From Deltaproteobacteria bacterium (GTDB lineage: Bacteria; Desulfobacterota; B13-G15; RBG-16-54-18), in assembly GCA_016927065.1 (NCBI GenBank), contig JAFGNJ010000016.1, positions 1 through 63,316 on the forward strand: a stretch of 63,316 bases of DNA, in the 5' to 3' direction. Position 1 is the stretch's first letter, and each line of letters starts with the position of its first letter. Below, one piece after another: positions 51,051 to 60,337 of the stretch. The notes beneath the pieces are model-generated. The model did not search any database, was not told the origin of the DNA, and worked only from the letters and a program-made list of their open reading frames with translations. Both the position numbers and the translations under genes were made by a program.

Positions 51051-51104
51051 TTTTCCCCGCAAAAATCCGTCTTCCCCCTTTCCTCCCCCACTCCCTTCAA
51101 ATGA
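51045..51104. repeat. 60-base dispersed repeat, copy 1
   Basis: Aligns without gaps, at roughly 80% identity by eye, to 55536-55595 in the same orientation. Shared blocks include CAAAAATCC and CCTTCAAATGA around a C-rich tract. This copy covers the start codon of the 50304-51050 gene and lies just downstream of the reductive-dehalogenase homologue. Confidence 0.65.
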
Positions 51105-51108
51105 AATG

Positions 51109-52572
51109 TCATAGATGGGTTGGGGATTTAAAACGCGCCCATTGTGGTGGATCTTTGGTCTTCGGCTTCTTCCCATAAAAGATATCGTCCATGAAGGAAA
51201 AGAGTCTTCTGGCTAATGCGTTTCGCGTAATCATAGCCATGATCAATCTATGGGGAAATGTCCTGGCATGGCTCCAGGGGCATATCCGCATGCATATATT
51301 GCAGTCCGTTCCAATCTTCCCCCAGTATTCATAACAGGTCTGCTCATTGAGTTTCCACCGAAGGGTGCCGTTGACCTCAACTTGATCCCCCATAGGGATG
51401 GATTGGGAGGGGCAGCAGACCGCGCATTTTTTACACAATCGGCAAAAATCTTCCGCGCCGATGTCCACGGGTCTATCCGGAATCAAGGGGATGTCCGTGG
51501 TCACGGCACTTAATCTGATCCTGGGGCCGAAATCCTTTGTCAGGAGATATCCCATTCGACTCATCTCTCCCAGGCCCGCGTCCACGGCCAGCGGCACCAT
51601 GAGGCCTTCGTAGTATCGAAAGTGATTCGCCGTGGCCGAATACCCCAGGTTGGCGATAAACGCTGCGACTTGAACAGCGATATAGGCCCCTTTAGCGTAA
51701 TTCTTCATGCTCTCCATGGAGGTGGGCGTATGGGGCGCCGGGCCGATCATGTCGAGGGACATCTCTTCGGCAAAGACGATAGCGTATCGGTGCGTGACCG
51801 AAATCTTTTTCCCCCAGTCCTCCCAGTTATGTTTGAAGACCCTCCCGCGATGAGAATACATCCAAAGCTGATTGAGCTCCGCGATACCGACCAGCTGTGC
51901 CCCAAGCATCTTAGCATACCCCTTGACCCTCTCTGAAGCCTCTTCAGGGCTTATGGTCACTTTTTTCTTAGCTAATTCCTGTTTCAAGGTAAAGTGCGGT
52001 TCCGGCTTGACCTTGTCGGGATCGGAAAGATACGTAGGCAAATTGGAAGACGCCATCATCATGGCCACGTTCACATCACCATGGGGGCGGTCAATAGCGC
52101 CCGCATGTCCCATGGGACCCCCTTGTGCCCGTCGAGCATCATCGAATACCTTGTATTCCGGATGCTCCGCGTAAAATGCCTTATACTGTTTTGATCCGGG
52201 ACGGAGAGAACCTGTTCTGGAAAAGAGGGTTTCTCTCTCGTCAAATCGTTTTACCTCCCCAACGATCATGTCCTTTGTCCCCGAAAGGGCCTTTGGATTC
52301 GGCCTGCTCCTTTTTATAAGGAGAAAAACCGCCAATCCGGCAAACAGATATCCTCCAAAAAGGAGTCCCGTGCCGATGGTGGTTTCAAAAAATCCAATCC
52401 AAGCCAGGATAAGATAAGCCGCCAGCACAATCATCATGCCAATAAACTGCAACAACGCAAACAAACTCGCCCTTGGTTCCTTTTCCCAGATGCATGAAAG
52501 AAGGAAGCTCAAACCGATGAATGCCTGCGCGGTTAATCCAATGGCCCCGAAAATGATGAGGATATCAATCAT
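51109..52572 (-). CDS. Reductive-dehalogenase homologue with N-terminal membrane helices
   Basis: A 487-residue corrinoid/iron-sulfur protein of the RdhA family. Instead of a Tat signal it begins with three hydrophobic helices (about residues 5-27, 37-60 and 65-86). The RdhA core includes ELNQLWMYS, PLAVDAGLGEMSRMG and two ferredoxin-like clusters, CRLCKKCAVCCP (377-388) and CNICMRICPW (424-433). Family enzymes reduce organohalides; this membrane-helix form has been seen in Deltaproteobacteria, but its substrate and orientation are not settled. No rdhB anchor gene is adjacent. Confidence 0.87.
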   Translation of the reverse strand: MIDILIIFGAIGLTAQAFIGLSFLLSCIWEKEPRASLFALLQFIGMMIVLAAYLILAWIGFFETTIGTGLLFGGYLFAGLAVFLLIKRSRPNPKALSGTKDMIVGEVKRFDERETLFSRTGSLRPGSKQYKAFYAEHPEYKVFDDARRAQGGPMGHAGAIDRPHGDVNVAMMMASSNLPTYLSDPDKVKPEPHFTLKQELAKKKVTISPEEASERVKGYAKMLGAQLVGIAELNQLWMYSHRGRVFKHNWEDWGKKISVTHRYAIVFAEEMSLDMIGPAPHTPTSMESMKNYAKGAYIAVQVAAFIANLGYSATANHFRYYEGLMVPLAVDAGLGEMSRMGYLLTKDFGPRIRLSAVTTDIPLIPDRPVDIGAEDFCRLCKKCAVCCPSQSIPMGDQVEVNGTLRWKLNEQTCYEYWGKIGTDCNICMRICPWSHARTFPHRLIMAMITRNALARRLFSFMDDIFYGKKPKTKDPPQWARFKSPTHL

Positions 52573-52609
52573 GGATTTTCTCCCCCAGTCTAGAATGTGA
52601 TGTACATTT

Positions 52610-55318
52610 TTATTTCACCATAATTCTCGCATCAACCACCCAGTAGCCTTTTCCTCGTTCCATTACCTTCACCGGGTTAAAATCCAGCTCGGCGATCTGT
52701 GGTATATCCTCAATAAGGGCTGAGAGTCGCAGGAGTAAATCCTCAAGGGATTGGGTGTCACTCGGCGGTGCCCCCCTGAATCCTTCGAACAATTTTGCCA
52801 TCTTGATGGAGCCCACGAGCTCTTGGGCGTCCACATTGGTGAGGGGGTGCAGCCGGACGGCCACGTCTTTCATTAGCTCGGCATAGACACCTCCCAGGCC
52901 AAACATGATGATGGGACCGAAGGATGGGTCCTGGGTTACACCGACGATGACCTCTATCCCACCTTGCACCATCCGTTGCACGGTGACGCCCTCCATCTCT
53001 GCCTGGCGTCCCATCTCAATGAGCCGAGCCTTCATATCTATGAAGGCATTCTCTACCTCTTTTTCCGACGTGAGGCCGAGGGATACCCCGCCGACATCGG
53101 TCTTGTGCACGATGGTGGAAGATGCCAACTTAACGGCAGTGGGAAAGCCCAGCCTTGAGGCCGTAGCAGCGGCCTCGGCTGGTGTCTTCGCTACCACAGT
53201 CTCGGTAATGCGTATACCATAGCAGTCGAGTAAATCAGCTATTCCTTGAGCAGAAAGCCACAGGGGCCTTACGGGGCTGCTGGTCAGGGCTGAGTCAATA
53301 AGATTTTGTGCCTTTTCCCGCTTGAGCCCCCGAATCTTGGGTATGGATCCCTTGGGTCTCTTCAGCCAATCACTGTACTCAGCTGCCTTGGCCAGTGCGG
53401 AGACGGCCTCTTCGGGAAAGGGATAACAGGGCACAAATTTGCCGCTGGTTCCCAGCTTGGTCTTGAAACCCCGTTGCCCCATAAAACAGGCCAACAGTGT
53501 CTTCTTTTTGCGCTGGAAAAAGGGGGCCACCTGCCGTATAGCGTCCTCTGTTTCTTTTGGATCGACGATAGTCGGCGGCATAAAGATGGTGAAAATGGCA
53601 TCAAAGCTGTTGTCATTGGCTAATATCTTCAATACCCCCTTGAAATCCTCCTCCGTGGCAGCGGCGGTCAGATCCAGGGGATTACGTAACATGATGTCAC
53701 GCTTGACAACAGACCTCAATGTTTTGATCACATCGGGGGAAAGTTCCGGTAGTGCGAGCCCGTAATGCTCGCAGGCATCGGCAGCAATGATACCCGGGCC
53801 ACCACCGTTGGTCACGATGGCCACCCTTCTACCCCGTGGTACTGGCTGATTTGAGAGGAGCGTGGCTACGTTAAAAAGCTCCTCAAGGGCATTGACCCTG
53901 ATGATGCCGGCCTGGTGAAAGAGGGCATCGGATGCTATCTGGGGGGTGGCCATTGCGCCAGTATGTGATAAAGCAGCACGCGAACCCACGATACTGCTGC
54001 CGCCCTTGACCGCCACGATGGGCTTGGTGCCTGATACTCTCCTGGCAATACGGGCGAACTTGCGCGGATTCCCGAAGGATTCCAGGTAAAGCAGGATAAC
54101 CGCGGTCGCTTCGTCCTGCTCCCAGTATTGCAACATATCATTGGAAGAAATGTCGGCACGGTTGCCCACGCTTATAAAGGTGGAGATGCCTATGTTTAGG
54201 TTATTGGCATACTCGAGGATGGAAAGCCCCAATGCACCGCTCTGAGAGAGAAAAGCGACATTACCCTGTGGCGGAAAGATCCGGGAAAAAGTGGCGTTGA
54301 GGTTTATGCCGGGATCCGTATTGATGACCCCCATACAGTTAGGACCCACGATCCTCATGCCGTGGCCCAGTGCGATGTCGCGCAGCTCCTGTTCGCGCTG
54401 CGCTCCTTCTCCCCCTCTTTCCTTGAAGCCATCGGATATGACCACAATACCATGTACGCCTTTACGACCACACTCGTCGGTTACCTTGACTACCAGCGAA
54501 GCGGGGACGGCGATCAGCGCCAGATCGATATCCCCGGGGACATCAAAGACCGAAGGATAGGCCTTCACCGACATTATCGCCTCGGCATTGGGATTTATCG
54601 GGTAAACGACCCCGGAAAACCTATTTTGCATGATGCATCGGAAGAGGAGTTGTCCGATGGTGCCCGCTTCTCGGGAGGCGCCGATCACTGCTACCGAACG
54701 CGGATACAAGAGGGAGCGCAGAGAGGTCACCGTTGCGGTACGCTCTCGCGCCTCCTCTTTCTGAGTCACCAGTTTGGTCCGCGCTATAGGGAAGGTGACG
54801 CGGTACTCATTTTCCTCTAACTCGCTGGTAACGTGGAAGCCGTAGTCCTTAAAGACATTCATCATCACCATATTTTCGGCGAGCACAGAGGCCTCAAAAG
54901 TGGTAATCCCGTTGTCGCGTGCCACGTTGGCGAGCCACTCCATAAACTTGGTACCGATGCCCTTTCTCTGATAAGCATCCTCGATAACGAAGCTAACCTC
55001 TGCTGAGGACTTGTAGGGTATACGGTAATAGCGCCCGATAGCAACGATGTCCCGACGCCGATCTCTCAGCACCTCGGCCACAAAGGCAAAGGCATTGTCG
55101 TAATCAACTGAACAAAATCGAACAGCGTCTTCGCGCCCCAATTTCGGCACGGAATGGAAGCGCAAGTATTTGGTACGGTCGCTGAGTCTGGAGATAAAGT
55201 CGAGCCAGCGCTCAACGTCATCTCTTTTGATGGGTCGCAGCAAGATCCTTGATCCGTCCTTCAGAAGGACCTCGGTCTCATACCGTACCGGATATGCAGT
55301 ATCGTCCGCCTCAGCCAT
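52610..55318 (-). CDS. GNAT acetyltransferase-ADP-forming acyl-CoA synthetase fusion
   Basis: A 902-residue multidomain protein. Residues about 1-165 form a GNAT N-acetyltransferase domain (VSFVIEDAYQRKGIGTKFMEWL with the acetyl-CoA loop), 200-330 a CoA-binding domain (LYPRSVAVIGASREAGTIG), 340-650 the succinyl-CoA-ligase-like domain (FLSQSGALG, VTNGGGPGIIAADA) and 680-902 an ATP-grasp domain. The N-terminal GNAT is the reverse of E. coli PatZ. Such proteins are either protein lysine acetyltransferases or acyl-CoA synthetases; the loops needed to decide cannot be judged by eye. Confidence 0.88.
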   Translation of the reverse strand: MAEADDTAYPVRYETEVLLKDGSRILLRPIKRDDVERWLDFISRLSDRTKYLRFHSVPKLGREDAVRFCSVDYDNAFAFVAEVLRDRRRDIVAIGRYYRIPYKSSAEVSFVIEDAYQRKGIGTKFMEWLANVARDNGITTFEASVLAENMVMMNVFKDYGFHVTSELEENEYRVTFPIARTKLVTQKEEARERTATVTSLRSLLYPRSVAVIGASREAGTIGQLLFRCIMQNRFSGVVYPINPNAEAIMSVKAYPSVFDVPGDIDLALIAVPASLVVKVTDECGRKGVHGIVVISDGFKERGGEGAQREQELRDIALGHGMRIVGPNCMGVINTDPGINLNATFSRIFPPQGNVAFLSQSGALGLSILEYANNLNIGISTFISVGNRADISSNDMLQYWEQDEATAVILLYLESFGNPRKFARIARRVSGTKPIVAVKGGSSIVGSRAALSHTGAMATPQIASDALFHQAGIIRVNALEELFNVATLLSNQPVPRGRRVAIVTNGGGPGIIAADACEHYGLALPELSPDVIKTLRSVVKRDIMLRNPLDLTAAATEEDFKGVLKILANDNSFDAIFTIFMPPTIVDPKETEDAIRQVAPFFQRKKKTLLACFMGQRGFKTKLGTSGKFVPCYPFPEEAVSALAKAAEYSDWLKRPKGSIPKIRGLKREKAQNLIDSALTSSPVRPLWLSAQGIADLLDCYGIRITETVVAKTPAEAAATASRLGFPTAVKLASSTIVHKTDVGGVSLGLTSEKEVENAFIDMKARLIEMGRQAEMEGVTVQRMVQGGIEVIVGVTQDPSFGPIIMFGLGGVYAELMKDVAVRLHPLTNVDAQELVGSIKMAKLFEGFRGAPPSDTQSLEDLLLRLSALIEDIPQIAELDFNPVKVMERGKGYWVVDARIMVK

Positions 55319-55535
55319 TTTGCTTTTTTCTAATTAATGACTTTAAACAATATATATAATAGGGCAAAAAAATGAAAAGCTCAAATCCTGCGATCCTTCA
55401 CTGCCTATGAGAAAATACAGGTGGAAGGCATCAACAATCTCATGGAAATTTGGGGACACCATATTTCATTATCCCCCTCTTCGGCTTTGTTCCTGGTTTA
55501 TAAAAAAAATGAGGAAGGGGATCTTGTTTATTTTT

Positions 55536-55595
55536 GTTCACCTTGCCCCTCAAAAATCCACCTTCACCCCCTCCCCCCCCACCTCCTTCAAATGA
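55536..55595. repeat. 60-base dispersed repeat, copy 2
   Basis: Matches 51045-51104 in the same orientation. Here it spans the last 15 codons of the phosphatase gene and its stop, so the final residues of that protein (KEVGGEGVKVDF) are encoded by the repeat. Confidence 0.65.
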
Positions 55596-56188
55596 CAGGT
55601 ATCGTTGAGAAAATTACAGATCCAGGTTCCATTGCGATGATGAAAACAATTAATAGCCGTTGTATCCTGGGCGATGTTCCAAAAGTGAGAGTTGTCCAGA
55701 CCCAACAGGGCGCAGATCAGGACCTTGAGCACCACGCGGTGGGAGACCAGGGCCACCCCCTCCTGGGGGTGACGTTTTATAATATCCTCCACGGCCTTCA
55801 TGGCCCGGGAGGTGACCGCTGCTAAACCCTCACCTCCGGGAAAGATCACGCGATGAGGCTCTTGCTCCCACTGCTGATAGAGGTCGGGATATCGCTTCTC
55901 TACCTCCTCGCGTGACAGCCCCTCCCACTCGCCAAAGTGTAGGTCAACAAGACCTTCCAGGCTCTGCACCTCTAGGTTGTAAAATTGGGCAATGGCCTGG
56001 GCCGTTTCTTTGGCCCGCGATAAAGGGCTGGAATAGACAGCTTTGATCTCCTCACCCTTCAGCCGTTCACCAACCAACCGGGCCTCCGCCCTCCCCACCT
56101 CATCGAGCGGGACATCCTTGGATCCCCTGAATATCTGCTCCTTGTTCCAACCGGTACGCCCGTGGCGCACCAAAAACAAAGTGGTCAT
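55550..56188 (-). CDS. Histidine phosphatase family protein
   Basis: A 212-residue phosphoglycerate-mutase-like protein. LFLVRHGRTGWNKEQ carries the catalytic RHG, YSSPLSRAKETAQAIA and FGEWEGLSREEVEKR follow, and the second histidine lies in VSHRVVLKVL. It could act on alpha-ribazole phosphate (CobC-like), sugar phosphates or nucleotides. It overlaps the eIF2B-like gene by four bases in the purF operon. The C-terminus runs into a dispersed repeat. Confidence 0.88.
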   Translation of the reverse strand: MTTLFLVRHGRTGWNKEQIFRGSKDVPLDEVGRAEARLVGERLKGEEIKAVYSSPLSRAKETAQAIAQFYNLEVQSLEGLVDLHFGEWEGLSREEVEKRYPDLYQQWEQEPHRVIFPGGEGLAAVTSRAMKAVEDIIKRHPQEGVALVSHRVVLKVLICALLGLDNSHFWNIAQDTTAINCFHHRNGTWICNFLNDTCHLKEVGGEGVKVDF

Positions 56189-57075
56189 CTTGTCTGCAAC
56201 CCCGTGCTGATTTTTATCCCCTCCAAGTGCTTTCGTACTTCTTTTCCCGGAACCATACCCTCCTGTGTTACCACACCGGTGATGAGATCGAGAGGTGTTA
56301 TATCAAAGTAACGATTCTCCACTACACTGTTGGGGATGGCTTCTTGGGTAACCTCTTTCGGGTCCTTCTCGTCTATGCGCAAGGCCTGGACAAAGGGAGG
56401 GGGGAGAAACTTCTCCGTGCCGGCCAAGGCATAAAAAGGGACTCTATTATCTCGGGCAGCCAAAGCAAGGGCGTAGGTGCCGATCTTGTTTACGACCCCA
56501 TCAGGGGTAATGGCATCGGCCCCGACGATGACCGCATCACATTCACCCATCAGGGAGGGGGCGGCAGAGTCCACCACTATCCACACCCTGATCCCCTTGG
56601 CACCCAGCTCTTTGGCTGTTGTGAGACCTTCCAACAGTGGTCGCGACTCCGGGCAGATGACCTCGATCCCCTTTGTGTTACTCAATACCTCCACGCACGT
56701 GGAGCTGTAGGAATGGGTTATAACCTTCTTTTTCCCATTCAGAATGGGAAGGAGATGATCCTTGATCTTTTCCGGGCCTGTGATGAGGTTATCCAAGAAC
56801 TTCTGAACCGCCGCCGTGCCCTGTTCCCTTATGGCTTGGGGATCTTCCAAGGCATTGATGGCTGCAAAGAGACAATTGACCAAATTGACCAAGGGGGCCA
56901 TGCTGGGCTGGGCATCTATCAGGGCCTTTCCCAAAGCCCAAATCTCCTCAGCCTTCTCAATTTTCAGACAGTCGAGAAGGAGCTGCGCCCCTTTTTGCGC
57001 GAGCTGCGCCGCCCCTGAGCGATTGTCTTCCCTGATCTTCCGCAGGATGTGTTCTGCAGAGGGGAAGCGTATCAT
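56185..57075 (-). CDS. eIF2B-like sugar-phosphate isomerase family protein
   Basis: A 296-residue member of the eIF2B alpha/MtnA superfamily. C127 in SYSSTCVEV and D187 in VGADAITPDG match the catalytic Cys/Asp pair of methylthioribose-1-phosphate and ribose-1,5-bisphosphate isomerases. VNKIGTYALALAARDN is the family's usual next block. Its four-base overlap with pyrE and place in the purF operon make a ribose-phosphate substrate plausible. The exact reaction cannot be read from sequence. Confidence 0.82.
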   Translation of the reverse strand: MIRFPSAEHILRKIREDNRSGAAQLAQKGAQLLLDCLKIEKAEEIWALGKALIDAQPSMAPLVNLVNCLFAAINALEDPQAIREQGTAAVQKFLDNLITGPEKIKDHLLPILNGKKKVITHSYSSTCVEVLSNTKGIEVICPESRPLLEGLTTAKELGAKGIRVWIVVDSAAPSLMGECDAVIVGADAITPDGVVNKIGTYALALAARDNRVPFYALAGTEKFLPPPFVQALRIDEKDPKEVTQEAIPNSVVENRYFDITPLDLITGVVTQEGMVPGKEVRKHLEGIKISTGLQTR

Positions 57076-57617
57076 CGCCCGACGATTTCCCCCCGCGTGA
57101 ATACCGCCTCCAGGTTGTACCCCTGTACGGCCAATTCTTCCTTCCCCCCCTCCTCCCTGTCCACCAGGGTCAAGGCCTGGACCACCACCAGGCCGTGCTC
57201 TTCCGCAATCCTGATGGCCTTCAAGAGAGAGCCCCCGGTGGTAACCACGTCCTCTACAATGGCAACCCGCGCGCCCTTCTTCAGGGCCTTGTCCCCCTCG
57301 ATCCAGAGCCCCTTGCCGTGCCCTTTGGGTTCCTTTCTTATAATGAAGGCTGCAATGGGGTGGCCCTCTTGATGACTGGTCAGGGCCACGGCAGTCACGA
57401 TGGGATCGGCGCCGAGGGTGGGACCACCGATGGCCTCGGCTTTCCCTTTGATTATCTCATAGAAGACCTTGCCGACGAGGTATGCCCCTTCGGGGGCGAG
57501 GGTCGTCTGTTTGCCGTCAATATAAAAGGTGCTCGTGCGGCCGGAGGTGAGGGTCACCTCCCGCTCCTCGTACGATCGCTCCCGGATGATCTCCAGGAGG
57601 CGCGCCCTCGCATCCAT
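57072..57617 (-). CDS. pyrE: Orotate phosphoribosyltransferase
   Basis: Makes orotidine 5'-phosphate from orotate and PRPP. The 181 residues include VTLTSGRTSTFYIDGKQTTL, GGPTLGADPI and the PRPP-binding motif VAIVEDVVTTGGSLLKAI. One base separates it from the purF stop and it overlaps the eIF2B-like gene. AGGAGGTGTGAG precedes the ATG. Confidence 0.95.
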   Translation of the reverse strand: MDARARLLEIIRERSYEEREVTLTSGRTSTFYIDGKQTTLAPEGAYLVGKVFYEIIKGKAEAIGGPTLGADPIVTAVALTSHQEGHPIAAFIIRKEPKGHGKGLWIEGDKALKKGARVAIVEDVVTTGGSLLKAIRIAEEHGLVVVQALTLVDREEGGKEELAVQGYNLEAVFTRGEIVGR

Positions 57618-57618
57618 C

Positions 57619-59019
57619 TCACACCTCCTTTATGAAGAAGTCGAGCTGCGCATCATCCTGGGGAGGCTCGAGGCAATACTCCCCGGTAAAACAGCCATAA
57701 CAGAACTCGTCTTCGTTCGGGGCCACGCACCGCTTGAGCCCCTCTAAGCTGAGGTACCCCAGGGAGTTGACATGGATATACTGCCTGATCTCCTCTACCG
57801 AATGGGAGGAGGCAATAAGCTCCTCTCTGGTAGGAGTATCGATACCGTAGTAACAGGAACCGATGATAGGGGGACAGCTGATCCGCACATGCACCTTTTG
57901 GGGGCTGGCGTTCTTAATCATCCGCATGTTCTTCCGCACGGTGGTACCGCGCACGATGGAGTCGTCCAGGACCACGAGCCGCTTATCTTTGATGGCTTCT
58001 TTGACGGAGTTGAGCTTTATCTTGACCCCGAAGTGCCTGATGGCATCCCGCGGCTCGATGAAGGTCCTCCCCACGTAGTGGTTCCTGATGATCCCCAGCT
58101 CCAGGGGGATACCGGAGCGGTGTGCGTAGCCGATGGCCGCGGGTATGCCGGAGTCGGGGGTAGGGATCACCATATCGGCCTCGGCGGGATGCTCGTCGGC
58201 CAACTGGACCCCGAGCTCTCTGCGCACCTGATAGACGTTGTGGCCGAAGATGTAGCTGTCTGGACGGGCGAAGTAGATGAACTCAAAGATACAGAACTGG
58301 TGCTGAGCCGTGGGGAAGGGGTGAAAGGAGTGGACGCCATCCGCATTGATCAGCACGACCTCTCCGGGCTCAATCTCTCTAAGGAACTCGGCACCGATGA
58401 GATCGAAGGCGCAGGTCTCCGATCCTACTACATATCCGTCTTTGATCCTGCCGAGCACCAGCGGACGGAACCCGTGGGGATCCCGGGCCGCGATGAGCTC
58501 CTTCTCGTTGAGAAAGAGGAGGGAATAGGCGCCCTTGACATCTTTCAGGGCAGCGATAACGCGTTCCACAGGAGGGCCGGTATTGGCATGGGCAAAGAGG
58601 TGGATAATGACCTCGGTATCCATGGTGCCCTGAAAGACAGCCCCCTCTTTTTCCAATTGATCACGTAAGACCTGGGCATTGGTCAGGTTGCCGTTGTGGG
58701 CGATGGCGATTCCCCCTTTAGAGTAGTCGAAGACAAAGGGTTGTGCGTTTTTTAGATGGGTCGCACCAGCCGTGGAGTAACGGACATGCCCGATGGCGCT
58801 GCGACCGGGAAGCCTCTTCAAGACATCCTTGTTGAAAATCTCCGAGACCAGGCCCATATCCTTATGGGCGTAGAGCCCTTTGCCGTCTGAAGAGACGATC
58901 CCAGCGCTCTCCTGGCCTCGATGCTGGAGGGCATAGAGTCCGAGATAGGTTAGGTTCGCCGCCTCAAGGTGTCCGTACACCCCAAAGATACCGCATTCTT
59001 CGTTCCATGAGCTGACCAT
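57619..59019 (-). CDS. purF: Amidophosphoribosyltransferase
   Basis: First step of purine synthesis. The ATG at 59019 gives 466 residues; the in-frame extension upstream is unconserved. The N-terminal eight residues are a likely propeptide before the nucleophile C9 in CGIFGVYGH. QHRGQESAGI, the PRPP motif VVLDDSIVRGTT and the C-terminal cysteines in CYGCFTGEYC point to the iron-sulfur-containing B. subtilis type. It heads the operon with pyrE, the eIF2B-like gene and a histidine phosphatase. Confidence 0.96.
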   Translation of the reverse strand: MVSSWNEECGIFGVYGHLEAANLTYLGLYALQHRGQESAGIVSSDGKGLYAHKDMGLVSEIFNKDVLKRLPGRSAIGHVRYSTAGATHLKNAQPFVFDYSKGGIAIAHNGNLTNAQVLRDQLEKEGAVFQGTMDTEVIIHLFAHANTGPPVERVIAALKDVKGAYSLLFLNEKELIAARDPHGFRPLVLGRIKDGYVVGSETCAFDLIGAEFLREIEPGEVVLINADGVHSFHPFPTAQHQFCIFEFIYFARPDSYIFGHNVYQVRRELGVQLADEHPAEADMVIPTPDSGIPAAIGYAHRSGIPLELGIIRNHYVGRTFIEPRDAIRHFGVKIKLNSVKEAIKDKRLVVLDDSIVRGTTVRKNMRMIKNASPQKVHVRISCPPIIGSCYYGIDTPTREELIASSHSVEEIRQYIHVNSLGYLSLEGLKRCVAPNEDEFCYGCFTGEYCLEPPQDDAQLDFFIKEV

Positions 59020-59522
59020 AACACCCTCACCTTGAATTATATACGCACCACGCTCTCTTTTATCAAGATAGTGAAAAAAAACCAAGAAAAAACGCATTGA
59101 ACATCAATACTATCAAAAAAGAAATCAACCATATCTGTTCACAAGGTGTGGAAAAACCAAGGGAAAAGGCGCTTAACCGATGGAGATTAAAGGATTTATA
59201 ATGAGGTGCCCATTCTATGGGCAATGGTTAAAAATCAATAATATTAATAGCTTACATTAATGTTGAGCTTTCCGAACAAAGTATTTGGACGGATCGATCT
59301 TCCTCTTCCTATTTATGAACATTTTTTAAACATCTTTGCTTTTTAAATCCTTCCAGGTCCTCTTATACAGAAATTGAATAACCTTCTCGAAATCCCTTTA
59401 AAAATGTAATAACCCATAAAATAGGTCATTTTTACATTATTTTATACTCTTTTTATAATCCTTTGTTGAGAAAACCCCTGGTGATCGTGCTACAATGAGT
59501 TTAATACCTATGGAGAGGCTAA
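59020..59522. other. 503-base intergenic region between purF and xth
   Basis: Divergent region with AT-rich DNA and no convincing coding frame. A possible xth promoter is TTGAGA (59466-59471) with TACAAT (59491-59496), although the 19-base spacing is long. It would also hold the purF promoter on the other strand. No riboswitch fold (such as a purine aptamer) is evident. Confidence 0.4.
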
Positions 59523-60308
59523 ATGGGAACATTTAAGATAGCCATCTACAATGTAAATTCCATCCGCTCCCGTCTTCACATCGTTATACCGTGGCTAGAG
59601 CAGAATCGCCCAACGGTCTTCTGCCTGCAGGAGACCAAGGTGGAGGATGAAAAGTTTCCCTTTGAGGACTTTGAGGGTGTGGGGTATCAGGTAATTTTCA
59701 AGGGGGAAAAGCGATACAACGGTGTGGCTATCGCATCCCCGCAGAAACCGGAGAAGGCCTCTTATGGCCTCGATGACGGGGGACTGGCGGACGGAGATCG
59801 GCTTATCAGCGGGGTCTTCGCAGGGATTCCGGTAGTCAATACCTATGTACCCCAAGGATATGATCGGGAAGATCCCCGCTTTCAATACAAGCTCCAATGG
59901 TTCAAACGCCTCAAGGCATATTTTGAAAAACACTATTCTGCGGCGCAACCCCTTATCTGGTGCGGTGACCTCAATGTGGCGCCGGAAGAGATAGACGTGC
60001 ACAACCCCAAGAGGCTCCAGGGACATGTCTGTTTCAACCCCCAGGTGTGGGAAGGCCTTGCCGAGGTCAAATCATGGGGACTGGTGGATGTATTCAGAAG
60101 GCACCACCCCGATGAGCCCGGGCAGTACACCTTCTTCGACTACCGCGTCCCCAAGGCGGTGGAGCGGGGATTGGGCTGGCGGGTTGATCACATTCTCGCC
60201 ACCACCCCCCTGGCTGATACATCCCTCAGCTGCTCCATAGACATGGAACCGAGGCTCGCGGAAAAACCTTCGGATCATACCATCGTGGTAGCAGAATTCG
60301 AGGTGTGA
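59523..60308 (+). CDS. xth: Exodeoxyribonuclease III
   Basis: AP endonuclease and 3' exonuclease of base-excision repair. The 261 residues show [37 protein letters not shown], the [16 protein letters not shown] block, WRVDHILAT and the closing [12 protein letters not shown], the normal EEP-fold active site. It lies 29 bases upstream of the antiporter gene. Confidence 0.95.
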   Translation: MGTFKIAIYNVNSIRSRLHIVIPWLEQNRPTVFCLQETKVEDEKFPFEDFEGVGYQVIFKGEKRYNGVAIASPQKPEKASYGLDDGGLADGDRLISGVFAGIPVVNTYVPQGYDREDPRFQYKLQWFKRLKAYFEKHYSAAQPLIWCGDLNVAPEEIDVHNPKRLQGHVCFNPQVWEGLAEVKSWGLVDVFRRHHPDEPGQYTFFDYRVPKAVERGLGWRVDHILATTPLADTSLSCSIDMEPRLAEKPSDHTIVVAEFEV

Positions 60309-60337
60309 ACCAAAAGATGAAGGAGATATAAAAAAAC

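Noticed and set aside
56227..57018. 263-codon plus-strand frame opposite the eIF2B-like gene
   Set aside because: Antisense shadow of a gene with intact catalytic residues and operon overlaps.
57772..58668. Long open frame on the plus strand opposite purF (298 codons)
   Set aside because: It lies wholly antisense to an intact, motif-complete purF, has no ribosome site or recognisable domain, and reflects GC-rich codon usage of the real gene.
59020..59522. Purine riboswitch or other structured leader upstream of purF
   Set aside because: No aptamer-like conserved core or terminator was seen in the 59020-59522 region on the minus strand.
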